Below, piece after piece: positions 52,969 to 61,366 of a stretch of 64,000 bases of DNA (position 1 is the first letter of the stretch; every line of letters starts with the position of its first letter). The notes under the pieces were generated by a model. It was not told the origin of the DNA and searched no databases. It saw nothing but the letters and a program-made list of their open reading frames with translations. Source of the DNA: Rudanella sp031411995 (GTDB lineage: Bacteria > Bacteroidota > Bacteroidia > Cytophagales > Spirosomataceae). The position numbers were made by a program, and so were the translations under genes. The DNA lies in contig JANOCD010000047.1 of NCBI GenBank assembly GCA_031411995.1, positions 1-64,000 on the forward strand, read 5' to 3'.

Positions 52969-53133
52969 TCACGAAACAAACTCCCGATTAGCCTCCAAAA
53001 CTAATTGAACTGTTTCCTGAAGATTAGCGCGAGTCTCTTCTAATGTGTCGCCCTGCGTGTTAGCACCGCGTAATTCTTCCACGAAGCCAATGTAGCCTTC
53101 GGAAACTTTGAGATAAATGGTGGTTAGTTGCAT
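52969..53133 (-). CDS. Orphan HicB-family antitoxin (short)
   Basis: A 54-residue protein with the HicB partial RNase H-like fold: LTTIYLKVSEGYIGFVEELRG, ANTQGDTLEETRANLQETV, QLVLEANREF. Antitoxins of this family neutralise the mRNA interferase HicA and often repress their own operon. No hicA is present on either side. The downstream position is occupied by the nested palindromic repeat after 17 bp, and a GTG overlapping the stop leads only into repeat DNA with an early stop. The HicA partner may have been lost. Confidence 0.7.
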   Translation of the reverse strand: MQLTTIYLKVSEGYIGFVEELRGANTQGDTLEETRANLQETVQLVLEANREFVS

Positions 53134-53284
53134 GAATTTGAGTTATTAATGCTTTTGAAAGGTAAACGATTCTGCACTTGCCTCACTGAACTATTCCCCG
53201 AAAAACTATCCCTTTCCAACGATTCTTCTTGCAAACAAGCATTTTTGCAAAATTTCAACAAACTTGCCATTGATTTGCCATTTT

Positions 53285-53378
53285 AAAGAGTGAAAGAGCG
53301 AAAGAGTGAAAGAGTGCCAAAAACAGGCTCGTGTAATTATTCCTTTCGTTCTTTCACTCTTTCGCTCTTTCACTCTTT
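53285..53378. repeat. Octamer-built inverted repeat, copy 2, abutting the pyc start codon
   Basis: Left arm 53285-53316: AAAGAGTG, AAAGAGCG, AAAGAGTG, AAAGAGTG. Right arm 53347-53378: CGTTCTTT, CACTCTTT, CGCTCTTT, CACTCTTT. The outer 24 bp pair perfectly around a 30-nt loop. The right arm ends 4 bp before the pyc ATG. The 150 bp before it, to hicB, hold only a short TTGCAAA/TTTGCAA dyad. Confidence 0.9.
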
Positions 53379-53382
53379 ATCC

Positions 53383-56300
53383 ATGAAAGAATACATCCGC
53401 CCGATTACCCGCCTTCTCGTTGCCAACCGGGGCGAAATTGCTATCCGCATCATGCGGGCTGCCACCGAGTTAGGCATCACTACCGTCGCCGTTTATACCT
53501 ACGAAGACAGGTATTCGCTCCACCGCTACAAGTCCGACGAAGCCTATCAGATTGGCCGCGACGAAGATCCGCTGAAGCCGTATTTAGACGTGGAGGGAAT
53601 TGTTGCACTGGCCAAGCATAAGAAAATCGAGGCCATTCACCCCGGCTATGGATTCCTGTCGGAGAACGTGACGCTGGCCCGGCGGTGCCGCGAAGAGGGC
53701 ATTGTGTTTGTTGGCCCGTCGCCCGAAGCGATGGACGCGCTGGGTGATAAAGTGCGGGCCAAAAACCTCGCCACTTCGGCTAATGTTCCCCTCATTCCCG
53801 ACTCCCGCGAGCCAAATATGACTGTTGAGTTTGCCTTGCAGGAGGCCAAACGGATTGGTTTCCCGATTATGGTGAAAGCTGCTGCCGGGGGCGGTGGGCG
53901 CGGTATGCGCGTGGTGCGGCAGGAAGAAGAATTTGAACGGGCGTTCAACGAAGCCAAAAACGAAGCCAAAAACGCCTTTGGCGACGATACGATCTTCCTC
54001 GAAAAATTCATTGAAGATCCAAAGCACATTGAGGTTCAGTTGCTTGGCGATACGCACGGCAACCTGATTCACCTCTACGAGCGTGATTGCTCGGTGCAAC
54101 GACGGTTCCAGAAAGTGGTCGAGATGGCTCCGTCGTTTGGGTTGCGGCAGGAAACTCGCACCAAATTATATGAATATGCCCTGAAAATTGGGCGGGCGGT
54201 AAATTATTCCAATGCCGGCACCGTCGAGTTTTTGGTCGATAGAAACGAGAATATTTACTTCATCGAAGTGAATCCCCGGATTCAGGTGGAACACACCATT
54301 ACGGAGGAAGTGACGGGTATTGACCTCGTTCGGACGCAGTTGCTCATTGCGATGGGCTACAAACTGTCGGACAACGGCATTTATATCAATCATCAGGACG
54401 AGGTGCCGCTCAATGGGTATGCCATTCAGTGCCGCATTACAACGGAAGACCCCGCCAACGGGTTTAAACCCGATTTCGGGACGATTATTGCCTACCGAAA
54501 TGCGGCTGGTTTTGGTATTCGATTAGACGAAGGCAGCAGCTACCCCGGCGTGAAAATATCGCCCTATTTCGACTCCATGATCGTGAAGGTTTCTTCGCGT
54601 GGCCGGACGTTGAAAGGAGCTGTTCAACGCTTGCAACGGGCGTTGATCGAGTTCAGGATTCGGGGGGTGAAAACGAACATCCCGTTTTTGCAGAATGTGA
54701 TTGCCCACCCCATTTTCCAGCGGGGCGAAGCGCGGGTGTCGTTCATCGAGAGCCATCCCGAACTGTTCAACCTCCGCATCCCTGGCGATCGCTCCACGCG
54801 GGCCTTGAAATTTCTGGCCGGAGTGATTATCAATGGCAACCCGGAAGTGAAAAAAGTGGAACCGGGCAAGGTGTTCCGAACGCCCATTGTACCGATTTAT
54901 GACCAATATGGCGAATACCCCAAAGGCAACCGCGACCGTCTGAAAGAATTAGGTCGCGAGGGGTTTGTGCAGTGGGTGAAAGACCAAAAGTCAATTCTCT
55001 ATACCGACACAACCTTCCGCGATGGGCACCAATCATTGTTGGCCACGCGGGTTAGAACGCAGGACATGATGAAGGTGGCCGAAGGATTCGCTAAAAACCA
55101 CCCCGAACTGTTTTCGATGGAAGTCTGGGGCGGTGCCACCTTCGACGTGACGATGCGGTTTCTGCATGAGAACCCCTGGAAACGGCTCCACGCTTTCCGC
55201 GAAGCCATGCCCAATATGCTCCTGCAAATGTTGTTTCGCGGCTCCAATGCGGTGGGCTACTCGGCTTACCCCGACAACCTGATCGAGAAATTCGTGGAGA
55301 AATCGTGGGAAACGGGCATCGACGTGTTCCGTATTTTCGACTCGCTCAACTGGGTCGAGGCCATGAAAGTGAGCATCCGGGCCGTTCGTGAGCGCACCGA
55401 TGCCCTCGCCGAAGCCGCCATTTGCTACACAGGGGATATGTTGAAACCGGGGGGGAAATATAACCTCCAATATTACCTTGATCTGGCTCGTCAGCTTGAG
55501 GACGAGGGGGCGCATATGCTGTGTATAAAGGACATGGCGGGATTGCTGAAACCGCTGGCCGCCGAGGTTCTGGTGCGCGAACTGAAGCAGGCGGTGAGCA
55601 TTCCGGTTCACTTGCACACCCACGATACGGCGGGGATTCAAGCAGCCACTTACCTCAAAGCCATCGATGCGGGCGTTGATGTGGTCGATTGTGCATTAGG
55701 GGCCTTGTCGGGCCTGACTTCGCAACCCAATTTCAACTCGGTGGTGGCCATGATGCAGGGTCATGAGCGCGAATGCCCGATTAATCTGCCTTTGCTCAAC
55801 GCCTATTCTAATTATTGGGAAGACGTTCGGGAGTACTATTATCCGTTTGAATCGGGCATGAAGGCAGGCAACGCTGAGGTCTATGAAAACGAGATTCCCG
55901 GCGGTCAATATTCCAACCTGAAACCACAAGCTATTGCTACGGGTTTGGGTGATAAGTTCGAGTTATTGAAGAAGAACTACGTGGTTGTGAACCAGTTGTT
56001 CGGCGATATTGTGAAGGTTACGCCTTCGTCAAAAGTCGTGGGCGATATGGCTATCTTTATGACTGCCAACGGTTTAACGGCTCAGGATGTGCTGGAGCGG
56101 GGTGAGTCTCTGGCGTTCCCGGAATCGGTGAAGGAGTTAATGAAAGGGATGCTGGGTCAGTCGCCCGGCGGGTTCCCGACCGATATTCAGCAGGTGGTTT
56201 TGAAAGGGGAGGAGCCGCTGACAGGACGGCCAAACGAGCATCTGGCTCCGATCAATTTTGAGGAAGATTTTGAAAAATTTCGGGTGCAATACCCACAAAG

Positions 56301-56844
56301 CGAAGGCTTTACGGACTACCTGTCGTACCAAATGTACCCCAAGGTTTACGATGAATATTACAAAGCCCGCGAAGAATTTGGCGAGGTCAGCATTATTCCA
56401 ACACCCGCCTTTTTATACGGCCTGAAAGAAAATGAGGAGATCCTGATCGAGATTGCCGAGGGGAAAAACATCCTCGTGCGGTTGCTCTTCAAATCGGAAC
56501 CCGACGATATGGGAATGCGGACGATCACCTTTGAACTGAACGGTCAAAGCAGGCAAGTGAAGGTGCGTGATAAGTCGTTGAAGGTCGATAAGTTGCAAAA
56601 CGCCAAAGTGAGCAAGGATGCGGCCAAAGCGGGGCAAGAGGTCGGAACGCCTTTACAGGGCCGCCTGACCCGCATTTTGGTGAAACCCGGCGACGTGGTC
56701 AAGAAAAATCAACCCCTGTTCGTGATCGAAGCCATGAAAATGGAAAGCATCGTAGCGGCCCCCGCAGCCGGCACGGTGAAGCAAGTGTTACTCCGCGAAA
56801 ACACCACCGTGGAGCAGGACGATTGGGTGATTGAGATTGGGTGA
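53383..56844 (+). CDS. pyc: Pyruvate carboxylase
   Basis: A 1153-residue single-chain enzyme. The biotin carboxylase comes first (LLVANRGEIAIRIMRAATELG, ATP-grasp KAAAGGGGRGMR, NPRIQVEHT). The carboxyltransferase has DTTFRDGHQSLLATR, HTHDTAG and GALSGLTSQPN. A linker follows, then a biotinyl domain with biotin Lys1119 in EAMKMES. It makes oxaloacetate from pyruvate, bicarbonate and ATP. The family N-terminus fixes the start at 53383, just after the octamer repeat. A strong terminator follows. Confidence 0.96.
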   Translation: MKEYIRPITRLLVANRGEIAIRIMRAATELGITTVAVYTYEDRYSLHRYKSDEAYQIGRDEDPLKPYLDVEGIVALAKHKKIEAIHPGYGFLSENVTLARRCREEGIVFVGPSPEAMDALGDKVRAKNLATSANVPLIPDSREPNMTVEFALQEAKRIGFPIMVKAAAGGGGRGMRVVRQEEEFERAFNEAKNEAKNAFGDDTIFLEKFIEDPKHIEVQLLGDTHGNLIHLYERDCSVQRRFQKVVEMAPSFGLRQETRTKLYEYALKIGRAVNYSNAGTVEFLVDRNENIYFIEVNPRIQVEHTITEEVTGIDLVRTQLLIAMGYKLSDNGIYINHQDEVPLNGYAIQCRITTEDPANGFKPDFGTIIAYRNAAGFGIRLDEGSSYPGVKISPYFDSMIVKVSSRGRTLKGAVQRLQRALIEFRIRGVKTNIPFLQNVIAHPIFQRGEARVSFIESHPELFNLRIPGDRSTRALKFLAGVIINGNPEVKKVEPGKVFRTPIVPIYDQYGEYPKGNRDRLKELGREGFVQWVKDQKSILYTDTTFRDGHQSLLATRVRTQDMMKVAEGFAKNHPELFSMEVWGGATFDVTMRFLHENPWKRLHAFREAMPNMLLQMLFRGSNAVGYSAYPDNLIEKFVEKSWETGIDVFRIFDSLNWVEAMKVSIRAVRERTDALAEAAICYTGDMLKPGGKYNLQYYLDLARQLEDEGAHMLCIKDMAGLLKPLAAEVLVRELKQAVSIPVHLHTHDTAGIQAATYLKAIDAGVDVVDCALGALSGLTSQPNFNSVVAMMQGHERECPINLPLLNAYSNYWEDVREYYYPFESGMKAGNAEVYENEIPGGQYSNLKPQAIATGLGDKFELLKKNYVVVNQLFGDIVKVTPSSKVVGDMAIFMTANGLTAQDVLERGESLAFPESVKELMKGMLGQSPGGFPTDIQQVVLKGEEPLTGRPNEHLAPINFEEDFEKFRVQYPQSEGFTDYLSYQMYPKVYDEYYKAREEFGEVSIIPTPAFLYGLKENEEILIEIAEGKNILVRLLFKSEPDDMGMRTITFELNGQSRQVKVRDKSLKVDKLQNAKVSKDAAKAGQEVGTPLQGRLTRILVKPGDVVKKNQPLFVIEAMKMESIVAAPAAGTVKQVLLRENTTVEQDDWVIEIG

Positions 56845-56847
56845 AAA

Positions 56848-56888
56848 GCAAAAGAGCCGCTTGAACTTTAATCAAGCGGCTCTTTTGC
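56848..56888. terminator. Bidirectional terminator between pyc and murA
   Basis: A perfect 17-bp inverted repeat with GAGCCGCTTGA in each arm and a 7-nt loop, flanked by A4 and T4. It can serve both convergent genes. Confidence 0.9.
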
Positions 56889-56902
56889 AATGATTTATTA
56901 AC

Positions 56903-58201
56903 CTACAGCCGCACAATCTCCGCTCCAATTGCATTCAACCGGGTATCAATATTCTGGTAGCCCCGGTCAATTTGTTCGATATTGTCGATGATGCTGGTGC
57001 CGTTGGCCGAGAGGGCCGCAATGAGCAAGGCAACCCCAGCCCGGATGTCGGGTGATGACATGCGGATGCCTTTCAGTTGCTGCTGACGGCCGAGGCCCAC
57101 AACAGTGGCGCGGTGCGGATCGCAGAGGATAATTTGAGCACCCATTTCAATAAGTTTGTCCACGAAGAACAGGCGGCTCTCGAACATTTTCTGATGAATC
57201 AGCACGGTTCCGGTGGCTTGCACCGCTGTTACGAGCATGATACTCAGCAGGTCAGGAGTGAAACCCGGCCACGGAGCGTCGGATACGGTCATCATGCCGC
57301 CATCCAGAAACGTCTCGATGGTATAGCCTTCCTGAGCCGGAACATGGATGTCGTCGCCCCGAATTTCGAGTTGAATGCCGAGTCGTTTGAACACATCGGG
57401 GATGATGCCAAGTTCGGGCACCCGGCAATTTTTGATCGTGATTTCCGATTGCGTCATGGCTGCCAAACCAATAAATGAACCGATCTCGATCATATCGGGC
57501 AGCATCGTGTGTTCGCAGCCTTTCAGTTCCGAAACGCCCTCAATCGTGAGCAGGTTGGAGCCAACGCCCGAAATTTTGGCCCCCATGCTGTTGAGCATCC
57601 GGCTGAGTTGTTGCAAATAGGGTTCGCAGGCTGCATTGTAGATCGTGGTGGTGCCTTCGGCCATCACAGCCGCCATCAACACGTTGGCCGTTCCCGTCAC
57701 TGATGCTTCGTCTAAAAGCATATAGGCACCCTTCAGATGGTCGCCCTCGACGCGGTAAAAATCGCCGTCGAAGTGGAACGTAGCTCCCAATTTCTCGAAG
57801 CCCAGAAAGTGGGTATCTAAACGCCGACGACCAATTTTGTCGCCACCGGGCCGGGGAATACGACCTTTTTTGAAGCGGGCGAGCATTGGTCCCAGCAGCA
57901 TAACCGAACCCCGCAAGGCCGAGGCTTTACGTTTGTAGGCATCGGTTTCCATATGATCTAAGTTCACGTTGCTGGCCTGAAACCGGTATGACGACTCGCC
58001 AACCCGAGTTACCCAAACGCCCAGATCACCCAGCAGGTCAATGAGTTGGTTTACATCGCGGATATTCGGAATGTTATTAATGGTGACGGGTTCGCTGGTT
58101 AGCAAAACCGCACATAGAATCTGGAGAGCTTCATTTTTGGCTCCCTGGGGCACTAATTCGCCTTTGAGCTGCCGCCCACCGGTGATTTTGAATGAGGACA
58201 T
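56903..58201 (-). CDS. murA: UDP-N-acetylglucosamine 1-carboxyvinyltransferase with Asp in place of the catalytic Cys
   Basis: A 432-residue EPSP-synthase-fold protein: PQGAKNEALQILCA (UDP-GlcNAc and PEP Lys), TDAYKRKASALRGSVMLLGP, EASVTGTANVL, DMIEIGSFIG, and FTPDLLSIMLV. It catalyses the first committed step of peptidoglycan synthesis. The active-site loop reads PGGDKIGRRRLD: Asp121 replaces the usual Cys (Cys115 in Escherichia coli). Asp enzymes are active but insensitive to fosfomycin, as known in mycobacteria. It lies 13 bp downstream of the DUF4290 gene, a pairing usual in this phylum. Confidence 0.95.
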   Translation of the reverse strand: MSSFKITGGRQLKGELVPQGAKNEALQILCAVLLTSEPVTINNIPNIRDVNQLIDLLGDLGVWVTRVGESSYRFQASNVNLDHMETDAYKRKASALRGSVMLLGPMLARFKKGRIPRPGGDKIGRRRLDTHFLGFEKLGATFHFDGDFYRVEGDHLKGAYMLLDEASVTGTANVLMAAVMAEGTTTIYNAACEPYLQQLSRMLNSMGAKISGVGSNLLTIEGVSELKGCEHTMLPDMIEIGSFIGLAAMTQSEITIKNCRVPELGIIPDVFKRLGIQLEIRGDDIHVPAQEGYTIETFLDGGMMTVSDAPWPGFTPDLLSIMLVTAVQATGTVLIHQKMFESRLFFVDKLIEMGAQIILCDPHRATVVGLGRQQQLKGIRMSSPDIRAGVALLIAALSANGTSIIDNIEQIDRGYQNIDTRLNAIGAEIVRL

Positions 58202-58214
58202 ATTGTATTAAGAT

Positions 58215-59189
58215 TTACCGTCTGCGCCGGTCGTTATTGCGGGGTGGCCCAGCCGGGCGGGGGCCGCGTTCGGTTGGGCCGCTGTTACCCCTGAAATCAT
58301 TACGACCGCCCGTGTTACCATCGTTGTTGCGACCGCCGGGGCCGTTTGGCCGATTACCGGGGTTGGGGCCATTGTTGCGCCCGCCGGGGTTGTTCATATT
58401 GCCCCGTCCGCCGGGATTATTCATGTTTCCACGTCCGCCGGGGCCATTGTTGGGGCCTCCTGTGTTGCGCTGATTGTTGCGGGGGCCACCCGAACGACCG
58501 CCCTGCTGGAAATTACCGTAGCCCTGCCGGTTGTTGTTGCCACGTTGCGGCTGGCTAATGCGCTGGGGTTGCGATTGATCGCCGGTGCGTTCGCGGGGCG
58601 TTGACTCCACAAGGCCTTCCTGCCGGATCAACGCGATGTCGTCGCTTAGTTTGCCGTTCGAGAGTTCAATGATGCTCTGATAAATCGTTTCGTCTTCTAT
58701 CGACTCTTTGTTCCAGATAATATAGAACGATTTCATCAGGCGAAACAAATACGACACAAACGCCCGTTTTTCTTCGGGGTCTTCCACCGCAATGGCTTTG
58801 GCAATTAACAAGTCAATGTTATGGCCAAAGTGCTTGAAGCGCAAACGGTGCGTGTTGTAAGGCACTCGTTGTGGCTGTTTGCCGAGGGCTTCTTCCGACG
58901 GGGGCGGGTAGGGGCTGTCAACGTCGAGGGTAAAATCTGAGATAATATACAGATCGTCCCAGAGTTTGTTGTAGTAATCCTGCCCGTCTTTCATGTTCGG
59001 GTGGATCTGGCGCATCAATTCGACGAGGATGTGGGCATAGCGTGTGCGTTGCTCCCGATCCTCGATGTTGACCATGTTGCCAACTAATTTTTGGATATTA
59101 CTGCCGTATTCTTTCAATCTGGTGTTTTGATTCGTATGAGTACCAACAAAAGTAAGAACTTTACGGCGCAAATTGTTCAAACCGATCAC
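58215..59189 (-). CDS. DUF4290 protein with RGG/N-rich disordered tail
   Basis: A protein of about 300 residues. The DUF4290 helical domain begins NQNTRLKEYGSNIQKLVGNM and runs to about residue 200. A low-complexity tail then holds many GGR, NNPGGR and GPGGR repeats and ends NNDRRRR, like RNA-binding RGG regions. The start is unclear: the only in-frame options upstream are a GTG at 59189 or TTGs, and the family N-terminus would fall at an ACG codon (about 59135). A TACTTTTG box lies at 59147-59154. It is co-transcribed with murA. The function is unknown. Confidence 0.8.
   Translation of the reverse strand: MIGLNNLRRKVLTFVGTHTNQNTRLKEYGSNIQKLVGNMVNIEDREQRTRYAHILVELMRQIHPNMKDGQDYYNKLWDDLYIISDFTLDVDSPYPPPSEEALGKQPQRVPYNTHRLRFKHFGHNIDLLIAKAIAVEDPEEKRAFVSYLFRLMKSFYIIWNKESIEDETIYQSIIELSNGKLSDDIALIRQEGLVESTPRERTGDQSQPQRISQPQRGNNNRQGYGNFQQGGRSGGPRNNQRNTGGPNNGPGGRGNMNNPGGRGNMNNPGGRNNGPNPGNRPNGPGGRNNDGNTGGRNDFRGNSGPTERGPRPAGPPRNNDRRRR
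59147..59154 (-). promoter_or_regulatory. -7 box inside the annotated DUF4290 N-terminus
   Basis: TACTTTTG matches TAnnTTTG. If used, the mRNA starts downstream of the GTG at 59189, so translation would have to begin at a non-standard codon nearer the conserved NQNTRLKEY. Confidence 0.4.
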
Positions 59190-59195
59190 TTCACG

Positions 59196-59624
59196 ATGCG
59201 CTCTGTCCTTTTTATAGTATCTCTAAGCTGTTTTATGGCTATCTCAACCTCCTCCGAAGCTCAAACGCCCGCGCCCCCTCCGCCTTATTCCGATGCCGTC
59301 GATGCCGGGGGAGTGCTCTATGTGTCGGGGCAGATTGGCCGCCTGAATGGGCAGTTGGTCACGGAGTCTTTTGCTGCTGAAGCGCATCAGGTGATGAAAA
59401 ACGTGGGCGAGATTCTGAGGAAACGAATGCTGACTCACGACGATCTGGTAAGTGTCACGATTTACCTCAAAGACATGAAGAATTACGCGGCCATTAACGA
59501 GGTCTATCGAACCTATTTCCGGGGGAGCCGCCTGCCCGCCCGCGTTTGCATTGCCGTGGCCGACTTGCCCATGAATGCGAACGTCGAAATTGCCGGTATC
59601 GCCCAAATGAGAAAGGGGAAGTAA
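59196..59624 (+). CDS. Exported RidA-family protein
   Basis: A 142-residue protein with a signal peptide (MRSVLFIVSLSCFMAISTSSEAQ) and a complete RidA/YjgF domain: YVSGQIGRLNGQLVTESF, NVGEILRKRMLTHDDLVSVTIYL, and the key Arg in LPARVCIAVADLPMNANVEI. RidA proteins hydrolyse reactive enamine/imine intermediates in the cytoplasm; a periplasmic form is unusual but recurs in Bacteroidota. The ATG at 59196 gives the signal; upstream starts overlap DUF4290. Confidence 0.86.
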   Translation: MRSVLFIVSLSCFMAISTSSEAQTPAPPPPYSDAVDAGGVLYVSGQIGRLNGQLVTESFAAEAHQVMKNVGEILRKRMLTHDDLVSVTIYLKDMKNYAAINEVYRTYFRGSRLPARVCIAVADLPMNANVEIAGIAQMRKGK

Positions 59625-59628
59625 GACG

Positions 59629-59650
59629 TTGGATGGTAGATTTTGGATAG
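59629..59650. repeat. GGAT-type short repeats before the MATE start
   Basis: TTGGATGGTAGATTTTGGATAG is a degenerate direct repeat just upstream of the MATE gene. A related stretch lies at 61247-61279 next to another start codon. Confidence 0.4.
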
Positions 59651-59664
59651 TAAACATTTTTTGA

Positions 59665-61053
59665 ATGAACTTTCGCTCTCTGCGCCCTGAACTGGCTGAT
59701 ACTGTTCGACTTAGTTTACCCATTGTGATTGCTCAGTTGGGAGTGGTACTTATGGGCGTTACCGACAACCTGTTTGTGGGCCGTTTGCTCGGTGCCGTGC
59801 CGCTTGGTGCTGCGGGGCTGGCTAATTCACTGTCGTTTCTGGTATCGAGCATTGGCATCGGGGGCTTGTCGGTGGTCTCGGCGATGGTGGCGCGGGCCAA
59901 CGGGCAGGGTGACAAAGCACAAATAAACCAACTGTTTCGGGCTTCGTTGCGGGTGGCTTTGCTGTTTAGTCTTGTTTTTGGGGGGATTTCGGCAGGGGTG
60001 GCGGTGTTTTTCGAGTGGTTCCGCCAAACCCCCGAAGTCACGCAGATGGGCCGCGAATTCATGCTCATTCTGAGCGTTTCGACCTTGCCACTGCTGATTT
60101 TTGTGGCTGCCCGGCAATTGGCCGACGGTCTCCGCCAACCCCGCGTGGCCATGACTATAACAATGACGGCACTGGCAATCAATGCCTTATTTAATTATGT
60201 ACTCATTACGGGGGCGGGGCCGTTTCCTGAGATGGGTTTGAACGGGTCGGCTACGGCCACGCTGATTTCACGTATTTTTATGGCTGTGGCTATGTTGGCC
60301 TACGTCTATCGGTCGCGATTATTCCGGCCCTTTTTGCAGGCAGTTTACAACCAACTGCCTACCACCAATCAGGTGCGCGACATTATGCGGTTGGGTTTGC
60401 CGGGTGGCCTGACCTTTTTCTTCGAGATTGCTGCCTTCTCCATTGCTGCCGTTATGATCGGCTGGTTGGGAGCCACCCAATTAGGGGCGCACCAAATTGC
60501 CATCAACATGGCCTCCACAACCTATATGGTGGCAACCGGAATCTCCACAGCCGGAGCCATTCGGGTGGGCAACGCCGTGGGTATGGGCGATGTGCTGCGT
60601 ATTCGACGGGCGGGGATTGCCGCATTTTTGTTGGCTACGGGCTTCATGACTTTGTGTGCGTTGTTGTTTTTTACCGCCAACGATCTTTTGGTCAGTCTGT
60701 ACATTCGCGACAACCCCGAAGTGGCTCAATTAGCGGCCTCGCTGGTGATTGTGGCCGGATTTTTTCAATTGTCCGATGGTATTCAGGTGGTGGGTATTGG
60801 CACGCTCCGGGGCCTGTCCGATGTGAACGTGCCAACCTGGATTACCCTGTTTGCCTACTGGGGCATGTCGTTGCCGCTGGGGTATTGGCTGGCTTTTCCG
60901 TTGAAAATGGGGGCCGTTGGAGTATGGCTCGGCTTGCTCATCGGCCTGACCATTGCGGCCGTGATGCTCACCTACCGCTTCTTCAAATTAGCCAATCGCT
61001 ACCGGGCTACGGCATCTGATTCAGCAACTGCTCCCGCGTCGGTTTTGTGGTAG
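59665..61053 (+). CDS. MATE-family efflux transporter
   Basis: A 462-residue protein with about twelve membrane helices in two related halves: LSLPIVIAQLGVVLMGVTDNLFVGRL, and FEIAAFSIAAVMIGWLGATQLGAHQIAINMAS. This is the NorM-like branch of multidrug and toxin extrusion proteins, driven by Na+ or H+. The substrate is unknown. The last 47 bp overlap a small antisense gene at 61007-61246. Confidence 0.9.
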   Translation: MNFRSLRPELADTVRLSLPIVIAQLGVVLMGVTDNLFVGRLLGAVPLGAAGLANSLSFLVSSIGIGGLSVVSAMVARANGQGDKAQINQLFRASLRVALLFSLVFGGISAGVAVFFEWFRQTPEVTQMGREFMLILSVSTLPLLIFVAARQLADGLRQPRVAMTITMTALAINALFNYVLITGAGPFPEMGLNGSATATLISRIFMAVAMLAYVYRSRLFRPFLQAVYNQLPTTNQVRDIMRLGLPGGLTFFFEIAAFSIAAVMIGWLGATQLGAHQIAINMASTTYMVATGISTAGAIRVGNAVGMGDVLRIRRAGIAAFLLATGFMTLCALLFFTANDLLVSLYIRDNPEVAQLAASLVIVAGFFQLSDGIQVVGIGTLRGLSDVNVPTWITLFAYWGMSLPLGYWLAFPLKMGAVGVWLGLLIGLTIAAVMLTYRFFKLANRYRATASDSATAPASVLW

Positions 61054-61246
61054 TTGCCTCATAACCAATGCCTTCGAGATCGAGATAATCCACAAAATCG
61101 GCATAGTTCTCGCGTTCCACATCGAACACGCAGCGGTTTGGATGCGGCTCATTGAACGGCTCCACTTCGGTGTGACCCGCTTTTTTTTGGAGAGTTTGGT
61201 ATTGAGCCGTACTGAGGTCGTCTTGTTGAATTATAAAATGCCACAT
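61007..61246 (-). CDS. Small conserved-looking cytoplasmic protein
   Basis: A 79-residue acidic protein without signal or membrane segment, including RCVFDVERENYADFVDYLDLEGIGYEATT. Composition and codon use look coding. It is on the opposite strand to the MATE gene and overlaps its end by 47 bp. The region just upstream of its ATG is a run of GGATTTT-type repeats. No family was recognised. Confidence 0.55.
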   Translation of the reverse strand: MWHFIIQQDDLSTAQYQTLQKKAGHTEVEPFNEPHPNRCVFDVERENYADFVDYLDLEGIGYEATTTKPTREQLLNQMP

Positions 61247-61279
61247 TGGATTTTGGATTTTAGATTGCGGATTGGATTA
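61247..61279. repeat. GGATTTT-type repeats at a start codon
   Basis: Repeated GGATT words at about 7-bp spacing (GGATTTT, GGATTTT, AGATTGC, GGATTGG) directly abut the ATG of the gene ending at 61246. Confidence 0.5.
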
Positions 61280-61290
61280 CCCTTCCCAAC

Positions 61291-61342
61291 AAAAATACCC
61301 CGGTTCTATTTCTCAAATAGAGATAGAACCGGGGTATTTTTT
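61291..61342. terminator. Strong bidirectional terminator
   Basis: A perfect 19-bp inverted repeat including ATACCCCGGTTCTAT, with a 13-nt loop and A5/T6 flanks. It follows the Lys-rich protein gene (-) and lies upstream of the small gene ending at 61246. Confidence 0.9.
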
Positions 61343-61366
61343 GGTCAACTTTTCAGTTATGACTTA

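Noticed and set aside
58230..58560. Repetitive DNA taken at first as a minisatellite
   Set aside because: It is the coding sequence of the Gly/Asn/Arg-rich tail of the DUF4290 protein and stays in frame.
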